The notes under the pieces are model-generated. The model worked only from the letters and a program-made list of their open reading frames with translations. It did no database searches and was not told the origin of the DNA. A DNA stretch of 64,000 nt, taken from the NCBI RefSeq assembly GCF_000002985.6, contig NC_003281.10, positions 8,246,001 through 8,310,000 of the forward strand, read 5' to 3'. Source of the DNA: Caenorhabditis elegans. Taxonomy: Eukaryota; Nematoda; Chromadorea; Rhabditida; Rhabditidae. The translations under genes and the position numbers were made by a program. Positions 21,947 to 33,107 of the stretch are shown here, piece by piece. Positions within the stretch are counted from its first letter, which is position 1. Each line of letters begins with the position of its first letter.

Positions 21947-22354
21947 TTAATCAGTATCTACACGTTTCTTGAGGATGCAAAAGTGTCCGCCGATTTGGAA
22001 CATTTCAATTTGGAAGTCGTCGTATTGAACTTGGATCGTGTGCACTTTTAGATCACGGAGTTCAGTTCCTTGAGTTCGAGTTGCCATTCGCATTGCATTG
22101 TAGGCAATTTGACGAGGGTTCTCCGCTTCGAGGAAAGTGCTGTGGGCCTGGAAAATTTTTTAATTAAAATTTCTTACCAAAAAAATGTGTAAATTTATAT
22201 TTAGAATTGAGCAACAAGTATTTTTTCTAGAAATTATTTTATAAAATCTTACAATTGTATTTCCTTTGCAAATCATGAAAGCGAGGACTCCGGGAATCTG
22301 CTGAAGGTTTTCCAATGTGTACTTTGGCTTGGACTTTTTGTTTGATTTGCTCAT
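21947..22354 (-). CDS. Divergent roadblock/LC7-like small protein
   Basis: Minus-strand exons 22354-22253 and 22147-21947 encode exactly 100 aa. After a basic N terminus (SKSNKKSKPKY) the order of elements follows dynein light chain roadblock: helix TLENLQQIPGVLAF, strand ICKGNTI, helix PRQIAYNAMRMATRT, then strands LKVHTIQVQYDDFQIEMFQI and HFCILKK. In roadblock these correspond to TLKRIQSQKGVQGIIV, the long middle helix, and LTFLRIRSKKNEIMVAP with YFLIVIQ. The size is right (~96-100 aa). Identity is low, so membership of the roadblock/LC7/LAMTOR superfamily is an inference from pattern. An acceptor (TTTTTTCCAG) lies 1 nt ahead of the ATG. It is divergent from crn-7. Confidence 0.6.
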
Positions 22355-22665
22355 TCTGGAAAAAAACGTCATTTTTGTATAATTAATCAAGAGCAGATGA
22401 GGAAGAATAAAACAGTGCAAAATAAATATGGAGCAAACATGACTCGTGAGCATTTCTGGTCAAAAATACATTAGGCCACGGCCACCACTTTACACTTGAA
22501 AAATTTCGGTCAATACATACATCACGGCTGTTTTGGACGAGAAGAGACAGAGATCGTCAAACAGAAAAAAACTGAGAGAAAGAAACGAAGAAAAAATATC
22601 GTTTTTTTCAGAAAGTGGGTCGATGATGATGGGAATGAATGAAACAATTCAGTAGGTGGTGAGAG
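22355..22665. promoter_or_regulatory. Divergent promoter interval (roadblock-like gene / crn-7)
   Basis: 311 bp separate the two start codons. The interval contains GCCACGGCCACC near 22475 and a purine-rich stretch near 22540-22600. No clear TATA box or RNA gene was found. Confidence 0.4.
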
Positions 22666-24533
22666 ATGCGATTATATTTTGTTCTTATATTTTCTGTGAT
22701 TTTTACAACTGGAAATGGCAAAATTCAGTGCAAGAATATGCGTGGAAAATCTGTGGACTGGTGAGTATTCTTACTCTTAGGCTTCATGCCTTCAGAAAAA
22801 TTAATCTGAAACCAAAAAACTTCAGGTTTGTCGTTTATAAACTTCCAAAACTTTCCGGCGCTGGAACATCTGGAAAAGAATTTGTTTATTTCGATGCCGA
22901 ATCATCAGATTGGACACGTGGAAATGACATAAATGATCCAAATGTTGCTGTGGGAGCAACAGTTTCCCAAGTGTATTCTGCTGATAAATCAAACAATTTT
23001 TGGTTCATGTACAGTGATGATGATCCTATAAAGTCAGCTGATTCATATAGAGGACATGCGAAAGGAGTATCACTTTTTGATTCAACTACTGGATTTTGGT
23101 TAATTCATAGTGTACCGAATTTTCCACCCATCAAAAGCTTTTCCTATCCGAACACGGCTGAGAAATATGGACAATCATTTTTCTGCGCATCAATGGAAGT
23201 TCAACATCTAACAGAGCTCGCAGAGCATTGGAAATATATTCAGGTATGTTTAGAAAAACCTGTTATAAAGTTTTTTAAAGCTACTTTTGAACGAATTTTG
23301 ACTGCCTGGCTTATAAATCTAAAAGACGCATGAAAAAGTTAACAACAAATTTTTCAACTGATTGTTTATAAAGTTTCCTAGCTTTTCAAACACTAATAAG
23401 AAAATAAAATCGACTGATATAATTATATAAAATTCAAAAGATAAACAAAGAAAAAGAACAAGAAAAACCGTTCAAGTAAACGCGCTCCATTGATAATAGA
23501 AGCTTATGGTAGTCGGCGTGGCTTAAGATTACAAGCACAGAAATAGTTTTACGAGTATCAAAAAGAGTGAAACTTAACGGATTTGACCGGATTGAGCCAG
23601 ATGGGTAAATTCTGAAAAAAAAATCAAAAAATAAATAATCGAGTCGCTTAATATAAATTAAATTTTTGGCGAGTAATCGCTTCATTGATAACATTTTAAG
23701 CGGAAATTTGAATTTTAGTAACTGTAGCATACTTTCAGGCGACTCCCTACATAATAAATATACCGGAAAAATATGCAACTCGATTCCCTACATTGAAAAA
23801 TGTTGAAGCTAAACAAAGTCTGCCACGTTCAGCCACTCAATTTTGGATCTCAAAGCCGATTAAAACCGTACAAGGAGTTACATTGATGGCCTACGCCAAA
23901 CATAAAAAGTTTGATGGAGGTAAATTGGAAAATTATATTTAAAACTGTAATAGGGCTATGAGCTTAAACAGATATTTGGAATGATTTGATATCCCGCCAA
24001 AATAAAGTAACACTAGCAGTGGAGAGTTGGTTGAATGGCAGTGGAGACGATATTCATACAACTTGTACGAGTACTAGTCAGGTATGAAATTGATAATTTC
24101 AGACGTGAAATAAATCAGAATTTCAGACTCATGACGTCACAGAAATGCGTGTAACCGGGCTGAACTTCGCGAGCTCGAAGGATCATTCGAAATGGGCGGT
24201 TTCAAATTCTCAGACCAATCCGATTGTTTGTTTTGGAGATATGAATAGGCAGGTTGGTCACATATCGTTTTTTAAGGATCACAGACTCGCCACGAAAAAC
24301 ATTCAATCATAAACTTGAAGAGTATTCATAAAGTGAAATAGCACACTTTTTGTTTTCAGAAATCACAACTGAAACGTGGCGGTGGAGCATTGTGCATTCA
24401 AAATAGAAATCTTTGGCAATTATATCATTCTTTTGTTATTCAAGTTGAACCGTGTAAATCTTCTTCTCATTTTTCCATGTTCCAAACAATTGCCACTCTC
24501 CTTTCCGCAGCCGGCCTGGTATCAAAGATTTGA
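22666..24533 (+). CDS. crn-7: DNase II-family nuclease CRN-7
   Basis: Exons about 22666-22760, 22826-23243, 23739-23919, 23971-24081, 24127-24252 and 24360-24533 encode about 367 aa (the boundary near 23971 may be off by one base). An N-terminal signal peptide (RLYFVLIFSVIFTTGNG) is followed by the DNase II signatures KLPK and EFVYFDAE, RGHAKGVSLFD, and FWISKPI. The catalytic HxK is DHSKWAVS, with H near residue 288. DNase II enzymes are acid endonucleases that degrade DNA of engulfed apoptotic cells; C. elegans has nuc-1, crn-6 and crn-7. The symbol rests on my memory that F09G8.2 is crn-7. The catalytic residues look intact, so an active secreted or lysosomal enzyme is expected. Confidence 0.9.
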
Positions 24534-24779
24534 AAAGAAAAATGGCCAAAAAAAGTTGGGCGAAAAATTCCAAACTATTAAGGCCAAGCTTCTTCAAAGT
24601 ACTCAGTTATCTATATTTCAGAATGTACTCCTCTGAAAATTGAACCTCTTTTTGTTGCTTTAACATAAATTAATTGCGGGTGAATTATAACACTTCTGTT
24701 TGACAACAAAACTAACAAATTTTAATTTCTAAAAACTTCATAGTCAGAAAAAAAATTAAAAAATAACTTAAAATAATTA

Positions 24780-25395
24780 TCAAAATCTTCTAGTCTGTTC
24801 TCTGCCAAAAATTTGTTCTCGGGTAATAGACACGATGCTTTGGATCTGAAAATTAGTATTTTTTATAAATACCAAGTAATCATGTGTAGTCAGAGTATTC
24901 CATAGTTATTTAGCGTCTGAAACATGTGGTAACCTCATTTTTTGGCAGTAGGACGTCTCAGGCCCGTAAATTAACACGGAGTTCGGTAGAGCGTCGCCAA
25001 CTTTCGCGGTAACGTAATATAGAAAATAAGAAAACAGCGACGTCATAATTCCTAAAAAATGAGGCTGATATGTTTTCCAAAGCCCAGACCAACACTCTAT
25101 ATATAAAATCAAATATATAAAGCTTACCAGGCCGAGAAGAATTCAACAAAACTTCAATCCAAATAAGTAAATATACTAGACAAAGGAACACAAAAGTCAT
25201 GATGATGACGAGTAGAAAATCAAAGTATTTGGTAGGATAGGAGATGCTGAAATTTGTTTTTTAAATCTTAACAAATAAGAAAAAGAAAAATTACCGATTA
25301 CATGAGGAGCTCCATTGAAGAAATTCTTCAATTAGGTATTTATAATTGAACGAAGAACTGGCGTAGTTGTTGATATTTTCTTTTGGAAAAGTCAT
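24780..25395 (-). CDS. Small single-pass membrane protein of unknown function
   Basis: Minus-strand exons 25395-25295, 25246-25128, 25051-24924 (or to 24934) and 24845-24780. With the first donor choice the protein is about 137 aa. A short extracellular-looking N terminus ([22 protein letters not shown]) precedes one strong membrane helix ([27 protein letters not shown]). A second hydrophobic patch ([10 protein letters not shown]) comes after. The 3' end is uncertain: using CAT|GTTTCA the tail ends REQTRRF; using the more normal AG|GTTACC it reads into a longer phenylalanine-rich tail. The size and single helix recall KCNE-like MPS channel subunits, but I see no diagnostic motif and do not claim it. 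Confidence 0.6.
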
Positions 25396-25444
25396 GGTTT
25401 TTCAGAAAAGAATATCAAAAAGTAAATTTTATAAAATATTAATT

Positions 25445-25861
25445 TCAAAATTGTGCACATAACGTGACAATACATAATCCACATTCTCTTTTACAATATG
25501 CACATGCTCCTTGTTGCTCTTTTCCTTCTTTATGTATTTTATCCGGAATCGTCACGATTGTTGGCTGAACTGTAATTGGAGCAATTTTCTGAGATGGCAG
25601 TTTTGGTTTCTGTGGTTTTGGTGGCGGCGAAGAAGCTGGAAGTTCGGGAGAAGGAAGTGCAAATTTCACTTTCTTTTCAGGTTCCAGATCTTCTTTTGTT
25701 GTTTCGGTAGTTGGTTTTCGAACCGGAGATGGTGTTCTTCTATAATTGTCCCCAATTGGACCTCGATCGAAATCAGTTAGAGTTCCTAGTTCAGAGGCTA
25801 AAAAGTTAAAAATAAACAAGTTGAAATACAAGACCCATGCTTCTGAGATTGTGGCCGACAT
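25445..25861 (-). CDS. Signal-anchored, proline-rich protein with C-terminal cysteine cluster
   Basis: A single-exon ORF of 138 aa. Residues 1-24 contain a hydrophobic segment (AWVLYFNLFIFNFLA) that may be a signal anchor. A low-complexity Pro/Lys region follows (PELPASSPPPKPQKPKLPSQK). The last 25 residues hold six cysteines in CAYCKRECGLC and a following TLC, resembling a small metal-binding knot. KKVKF at residues 63-67 fits the RVxF docking pattern for protein phosphatase 1. The start codon lies 1 nt beyond the stop of the upstream minus-strand gene, so both may share one mRNA. I do not recognise a family. Confidence 0.6.
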   Translation of the reverse strand: MSATISEAWVLYFNLFIFNFLASELGTLTDFDRGPIGDNYRRTPSPVRKPTTETTKEDLEPEKKVKFALPSPELPASSPPPKPQKPKLPSQKIAPITVQPTIVTIPDKIHKEGKEQQGACAYCKRECGLCIVTLCAQF

Positions 25862-25862
25862 A

Positions 25863-26168
25863 TTAAAAGAAATCGATCATACATTTTGGACAACACCAAC
25901 AAGCATCGGAATTTCTCATCACACAAAATAAATCACCATCTCCATCATCATGAATCTCGAAAACGTGGTTAATCGAGAGTCCATTTGAGAATAACCTGGA
26001 AAAGACAGAGTTAATGAACTCATATCATATTAATTCAACTTGCCACTTTATGCACATTTCTTGCATTTCTCCAATTTTCAGCTGATCACCCTTTCTTCCG
26101 GGTAACACAATTGCTGTAACTGCTCGGAGCTCTTTTTCATTCATTTGAATAACTCGGCGATGATACAT
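25863..26168 (-). CDS. 85-aa protein with C-terminal cysteine motif (GC-AG intron)
   Basis: Minus-strand exons 26168-26044 and 25995-25863. The first exon encodes MYHRRVIQMNEKELRAVTAI and KIGEMQEMCIKW. The second is open in only one useful frame (NHVFEIHDDGDGDLFCVM, then CWCCPKC at residues 74-80). That frame is reached only if splicing uses the GC donor TG|GCAAGT at 26043/26042, which fits the GC-donor consensus. The nearby GT, four bases on, would terminate after eight residues. The four clustered cysteines could bind zinc. No homologue is recognised. The next ORF starts 1 nt after the stop. Confidence 0.55.
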
Positions 26169-27007
26169 TCTCAAATTAAAATATGAGTTTAAGATCTGAT
26201 TGAGCTTCAGGAGAGGTTTATTTAATAAAACTCACGATGCAAGACAAAATATTCCAACAGGGTATGTTTTTTTTTTCAGAAAAACCAAAAATTTTAGAAA
26301 AAGAAGCACAATGAAAATTTGAATTTTGGCGTCCGGTTATTTTTTTGTTTTTATTTACAATCTCAGTGAGAGTGAGAGAGATTGTAAACACAAAACAAAA
26401 AAAACCGGACGTTGCGTGCGTCAGATTTTTCGAACGTCCGGTGTTCCAGCCCTATAGGCTAATTAAAACCTATCAAAAATTCTCAAAAAAAAATTAGTTC
26501 AAAACCAAAATTTATTTGTTTTAAAAATGTAAAATCTCTTTTTTAATTACTAGAATAAAATACATACATATATTTAGATTTAGAAATATACATCACATTT
26601 CTAAAAAACAATTTTTTTTACTCAACAATTACGAAAAACGTCGAATGGAAATCATAGGCAAAGTTGAAAACATTTTCAGTTTGACCTATAAATCTATAAA
26701 TCTCCTACCGCTAAGTTACCAAAAAGTAAAAAAAAGAATAGAAAAATCAATAAAACCTATGAGACATTCTTGTGTCAAACAATTGAAAAAAGTTTCGAAT
26801 GACTCTATCGCCTCAATTCTGTGATTCATAAAAAGTTCATTCATATTCACTGGTGAATATCGAAATACCGACACAAGGCCTTCCCCCTCCTCTCCACAAA
26901 AAAACTAGTTTTGTAGAGTATCGAAACATTCTCCTAAAAAAGAGAGTGAAATATGTTACTTTTAAAAATAGTTTATTCTGTTTAAATTCAAATTGAGAAT
27001 GACATCA
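26169..27007. other. Intergenic region with the hairpin element
   Basis: Apart from the hairpin at 26330-26411, the 839 bp are AT-rich and include the 3' flank of the lectin gene. I see no further gene. Confidence 0.45.
26330..26411. repeat. 82-bp perfect-ended hairpin element
   Basis: CGTCCGGTT at the left end and AACCGGACG at the right end are exact inverted copies. The arms continue to pair through T-rich/A-rich blocks and ATTTACAATCTC against GAGATTGTAAA. The loop is a GTGAGAGTGAGAG stretch. A related GAACGTCCGGTGTTC piece lies at about 26432-26447. Confidence 0.8.
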
Positions 27008-29971
27008 CTAATTGCTTGAAGGTGCACAGTAGAAATCGGTGTCACATGCTGCTTCTTGACACAGCCCTCTGGAAGAATTTTATACTTAATTTTGGAGGAT
27101 TTTTATGTTTTTTGTTCAAATTTGTTATACGTTATTCCAAAATATTCAAAAAAGTTATTCCAAAAACCCATGCAAAAGTTTATTATAATTTTTATCTAAA
27201 ACCTTGAATGATACGGAGAAAAAAGAGAGCAATGGTTATTATAAAGTATTCTTTGTTCAAGTTTCTTAAATTGGGTATCCTTTTTTGGACGGACAAGTTA
27301 GAAAGATTTCTCATAAATGAATTCTCACCTTCCATATTCACTTGTACAACTAACAGAGTTCCATCTGAAATCATTTTTCGAGTCTTTCAATAATTTCGCC
27401 ATCACGCAATCTCCTTGTTTTACATCTGGATGTCCAGTAGCCCAATTTGAATATGGATTATTTGTCACTCCATTCACCCAAATAAACTTTTTCGTAGCTT
27501 GATCATAGTAATATCCAATGTCATAGTTTGGATTTTCTTGATTTTCAGGGTACCAGTTATCCATGTAGAATTGATTGAGGAATGTGTTTTTGAGCTCGGA
27601 ATTTACATAAACTAAATGTCCATTTCCAGTGTGTTCTTTTGAAAGTACCGGACATTCGAATTTAGATGCTGTCCAACTGGCATCAATCTTCGTTGGGAAG
27701 AAACATTCTCCGTACTTTCGGTTTTCCAATACCAACTGTTTCCATCCATTTGGGCAATAGCAGTTGACCTGAAAACCTAATAGTTTCACTTTACAATTTT
27801 TAAAATTTCAGTATTTTCTCTGATAGAAGTTGTCGTTCTATATACTTTGCCTATTTGTTAGTAACAATTAAAAGTGGCAATATTATATAAGGCGGGCAGA
27901 TAGGATTTTTAAAATAATTTTTGAAAATCCTTTCAGATACCTGACACAAAGCATCCTCCATTTGTTCAACCAACAAGTCATCTCGAAAAGATGTGAAGTT
28001 CATTCTTGGGCTTGCGATTTCTCCAATTTTCATAACCAAATTTGAAGATTCTGGTTCCACAAATGCCACTGTGATGATTGCATAACCTGTCTCTCTGATG
28101 TTTGCAGCGATTTGGCGGGCATCGTCGTTTCCTTCGTCACTGAAATTTTATAGAAACTATGGTTTCTCTCTTTCTAAAGTAAAATGACTTACTTGTAACT
28201 TGCAGCATATACGACAATAACCTTCCTCACACCATTCCTCATTGAAGCGGTCATTTTTGCAGCCTGTTGAAGCCCCAAGTGCAGATTAACCTCGTCAGAT
28301 TTTTCATCAACATCTTCAAGACGTGGATCTGACCACAAATCTTCAGTGAACTCATCCTCATTTGTATAATCAGATGGTTTAAAAACAACCTGTAATAATA
28401 GTATTTCGGGAATAAAAATAACTTATCTCAACCTCTGCCTTGTCACTGTATTTGATAAGTCCAACTTGAACATGTTTCTGAATATTTGGATCCAGTGACA
28501 TTTGACCAACTAAAGTATTTATCTCGGCCTTCACCATCATAAGTCCACCTTGTCCCATTCCCTCTGATACGTCGATCACAAATATTATATCAATCTGAAA
28601 ATTTATGATGCAGGAATAAAAATCCAAAGTTAAAGTTACATATAGACTTTGTGTAGTACAACTACAGTCTTGATAATCTCCGACTGGGAATGGCGGATGT
28701 GTAGGTGGAACTGGCTTAGCTGTTGTTGCAGGTTTTCCAGTTACACCTTTTACAGTTGTTACTGTTGTAGTTGTAGTTGGAGCACGTGTTGTTGTGGTGC
28801 TCGTGGTGCATATTTCCTGCTTTGGAGTCGTCCAACCTTCTGAAAAATAAAGGTAGTAATTTTCATAGTAATTTTAAAAATTGAAGAAAAAACTAACGAT
28901 CTAAGAAACAAATCCCATCCTCTGTAATTGTATCGATAATTGATTGTGCAACAACTCCTAACTCAAACCATTGAACGGACACAAACTGAGTAGTTAAAAA
29001 TCATTATTGTCTGTTCATATGTCTACAAACCTTGTGATAAAAAGTACCCTTATAAACATCCTCACTAACTCCAATTCCAACAATAGTAACGGCATATCCA
29101 AGTTGTGCAAACTCTTGTAGTTTACTCTTTGTTGATGCAATATCACTTGCTCCTTTATGAGCCGAAAAGATTATTATTCGTTTTTGAACATTTGCTCGTG
29201 GTCCAAAAGTGGCTCTTGGGCCAACATAACGCTCGTCTAGAAATCGGACGGTTCTGAAAAGTTGGGCTATGATTTGAAGAATATGGAAATGATAACTGAA
29301 AGACTAACGTATTAAAATCACCACTAAATAGTCCATACTGCATTGCTGCCAATCGGAATGATTGAAGACGTTTTTCGATTAGAGAGCTGGAACGATTAGT
29401 AAAATGTACCAGACCGAAAACGTTTCACTAATTTGATTATGATAAACTAAAAAACTAAAATGACAGATAATTAAGGTATTTGGTACATCACCACTTTAAG
29501 ACTGTAATTTTTTTAAAGAATTTTGAGCGTTTTCTTAATTTTTAACTTTGTAAAAACTTTGATAACAAACATTTTTTTAGTTTGTCTTTGACATATGCAA
29601 TAAAACGAACCTATCTGTGAAATAGTCCAAACCATTAAACTCATTTCCCAAATAGGCTCCAACCAGAGCCAATCGTACTTTTGCATCATCCAAAGTCCAC
29701 GAATAAGTTAACTTGGTGATCATATTTATTTCCTGAATCAAAACTCCAAAAACCATACATTTCAGTTAACTAACTTGTGAAACATATGTGCTTGTCTGCA
29801 TGGAACTAGATCCATCAACAACAATGATGATATCACGTGTGCAAGGTGTTACGTAGCATTCTGAAAAATGATGCAGATCAAATTGCATCTTCATTTGAGT
29901 TTCTTACCGTAAGATGTGACAGATAATGGGAGCAAAGTGCATGAAAGTAGAATCCAACTTTTTAAATCCAT
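27008..29971 (-). CDS. Secreted protein with two von Willebrand A domains and a C-type lectin domain
   Basis: Twelve minus-strand exons: 29971-29908, 29860-29775, 29732-29611, 29386-29309, 29253-29031, 28985-28897, 28839-28640, 28594-28433, 28389-28193, 28139-27951, 27768-27329 and 27068-27008. They join in frame to 636 aa. A signal peptide ([16 protein letters not shown]) comes first. The first vWA domain has a MIDAS-type [10 protein letters not shown] Thr-rich linker follows ([13 protein letters not shown]). The second vWA domain has [10 protein letters not shown], which departs from DxSxS. The C-type lectin domain starts at CPNGW and includes [19 protein letters not shown] and WNSVSC; the QPD/EPN-type triplet is absent. 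This is the CLEC architecture expanded in nematodes, often linked to gut and immunity (family knowledge). Confidence 0.92.
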
Positions 29972-32900
29972 CTGAATAATTCTTGGGTATTAAAAAAAAG
30001 ATTTTTGTACCTATTGGTACAAAAAATCGTAAAATCTCGTAATACATGTCATATAATTTTTAAAAAAATTTTACTTAGCTCATCGGGGAGACTGTAAGCC
30101 TCTTTGAAAAGCCCAAAAACAAAATAAAAAACTGAAATTTGACCTGAAGAATTGGAACATATTCAAGGCATCAAAAGAATGCAATGAGTTCCTTTCATTC
30201 ACCTTATCATCACTTTTCTTCTTATCGTTTGGGTAAAATCACTAAAACCCTCTTATTTCTAAAGATTTTGCGAGAACTGTGAGAATTTGACAGTCCAATA
30301 AAAAGAAAAAAATGAAATTTGAAAATATGACGGCATCACATTCTAGGTTCTTTTTATGATGATAATGTAGTCCCAAGTGGTGATATTAAAGTATTTGGAA
30401 TAATTTTATAACTAGGAAGTAAAACTGGATAGGTGCAGGAGAAATGTTGTGAAGGCCAGATTTGTTTGAAAAATCATAGCATAAACTTTAGGTTTTTTGG
30501 CACATTTCGGTTTACTATTTGGTGAACCCTTTTGGCCCAACTTCGATCCATAAGAATTCACTTATAAGTCTATAGACTCAGAAGTTGTGCGCGGTCTTGT
30601 TCAAGTCTGGTCAAAGTTTGACACAAGTTTTGATAGCTTCTGAGATAAGTTGTTTTTTTCCGCAAAACAAACTGCTGCGAAATTCCTGAAAAGGTTATTT
30701 GATATATATTCAGAACTTCCACAATCCGGAATCAGAAAACATTTCCCTACAAGAAAATTACCAACTAACCTATTTATTCCACTCCGGGCAGTACTTTTTT
30801 CCCGATGACTCACCGTTCCTCCATTCAAATGCCTACTTTTATAATTTATTCACCTTCTACCTCCTTATAAATATCATAACTATAGTCACTTTCTCAATGG
30901 ATTTTACATTTTCTGAACGTTTTCTCTTGTTCTTCTGTTCCATCCCAACATGTCCATATTATCCTGTTAGCGAGAAAGAAGGAGGACCAATTAGTTTTCG
31001 AAAACGCTGCAGCCGAGACCCCCCGTGATTGAGGTTAGCAAATGACTAATTGGAGTTTCTGGAGCATGGGTCAGCAGCCATTCAATTCTTCATAGGCTTG
31101 TTTCTCGGCTCATTTCCCATTTAAATTGCAGCCTGAGCCATAGAGCTTAAGTTTTGAATGGTGTTCAGAATGGTGGAACGTTTCTAAAATGTTAGGTTAC
31201 TTGAGTCGTTCCGTTGCCAGTTTTTTCTTCCAGTTGTGACCATATTATGTCATTTTTTGTTCAAGACATGCAGAAATGGTCAGCTCTAAATCAGTCTTAT
31301 TGGTCGAATTTTCAAAACTTGCTTTTGTCCTTTGTCTTAAACGATCATGACTAAATAGTTGAAAAGCAGAACATTTTTATTCAACTCTATCTGTAGAGTA
31401 GTCTTACTATGTGTTCATTCCAATTGTGAAAAACCATCAACTCATCTACATAATGGAGGGTGAGTTGAATAAACATTTTTGAAGTACAAATAGCTTTTCG
31501 GTTGGAAGTTTTACAAAAATTCTTGCATAAAATACTCATTTATCTTGGCTAAACTTGGCGACGCTAACTGTAATTATTTTCGGGAAATTTGAACTATAGT
31601 TTTCTATGGTTTCAGCAGAAACTTCACTTTTTTTTCAAAAAAAAAAAAACTTGAAATTTCCAACTTCAGAATGTGCTCTATACCTTACTTACCTATAACT
31701 ACCTTACTGCTACCAAGTTTTTCTGAAAACTTTTTTAAAAGTTCTAGTTTTGATTGTCTTGTAATCTTCTTCATTATAGTTTCCTTACCGTATCGTGCCG
31801 AGCGACTCAATTATGAATAATCCTCTTATTTTTTATGTCAACTCTTCCAGATTACGCGCGTTCCTTCCATTATTTGCGCACTCTGAACTCTCCTTCTGTT
31901 CCATTTTCTCTTCGTTTTTCTATTCAACCAAAATTTGCATATTCTATACTCAATACCATATTGATGGTCCGGTTGTCCCACGAGACTTTATCATAAAAAG
32001 GTCATTATATGCTTCTTCTGCTTCTTTTCTCGCGCATTAGTACGTTTTTGCCGCTTTCTTTCCGCGCGGAAGAGATATATGTGTCCCTCTTTGCTGTCCC
32101 CGCCTTCTTTTTTATTCTTTCTTGTTGTTGTGCGGGGGAGGGGGGTATCCCTTGACTTGTATCATCGCTTTTGCACTTTGTTAGCAACGATCCCGACAGA
32201 GGGAAGGTCAATCACTTTTTTATGCAGATGTTGTTGTTTTTTCGAGGAGACGGAAGAAAATTTGGTGTAGATTATTTAGTGGTCAATTGGGTTTTCCTTC
32301 TGTCTTAAAAACTTTAGACCACACACTCAAATTTGGCCTTGCATCACTTTGCTCTACTTTAACAACTCATAAATATCTCGGTCTTCTTATATTTTATTGA
32401 GACATTTTAAACTGTAAAAGTAGGTGTCAAATAATTTGCTATATTTGTATAGTTGAACAGTTTTTCGTTGAGCTTAAACCACTGAAATATAAGCCGTCAA
32501 TGTAGAGTAGTGTGGTTCAAACATAGGAAAATACGGTATTTAGAGAGCGGAAATCTCAATTTTGTTTTTGTTATTGTTTTATTTGGATTAGCTTGACAAG
32601 TCGTGTTTTGAATTTTTTCTAGATTGCAAGGGTTCATAATTTTTTAACTTGAGAATAAAAAGATTGTTCTACATACAATACATATTTTTAAGACTAGAAA
32701 AAGTGGATTTATTGTGACAATAAACTAGAGAAATCTATGAAAAAAATTCAATAAAAGTCTGTTTCCTGCTGATTGAAAACTAGATATTCAGAATTTAGTA
32801 TACAAATATTATTTGCGCAAGTTTGGGCAAATACTTTGGATATTTCTAAAAGTCGAAAAACGAGCAATTTTTGATGCTAGATTTTTTGATTTGACGAATT

Positions 32901-33107
32901 TTTTCAGTTTTTTTTCTTTAAAAAAGGTTTTTGACCCCTTAAAGTTTTCCTTTCCCTTCCAATTTTTTCCTTCTTTCTTATACGACTTCTCAAGTTTCAA
33001 CTCTAAAACAAAGCTACATGTACATTTCCGGTAAACTTTGTGTCTCAGAAGATCCATTTTCTTTTTGTTACATTTATTCAAGATTGAATTCCAAAATTTC
33101 AGCCAAT
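29972..33107. other. Long intergenic region upstream of the first mig-10 exon
   Basis: Three kilobases between two divergent genes. No ORF with convincing splice structure, RNA gene or large repeat was found. The right end carries a TTTCAG acceptor at 33097-33102, five bases ahead of the first mig-10 ATG, suggesting a trans-spliced 5' end. Confidence 0.45.

Noticed and set aside
30699-32270. Several 60-110-codon ORFs upstream of mig-10
   Set aside because: Aromatic-rich random-looking translations with no domain, signal peptide plus mature region, or exon partners.
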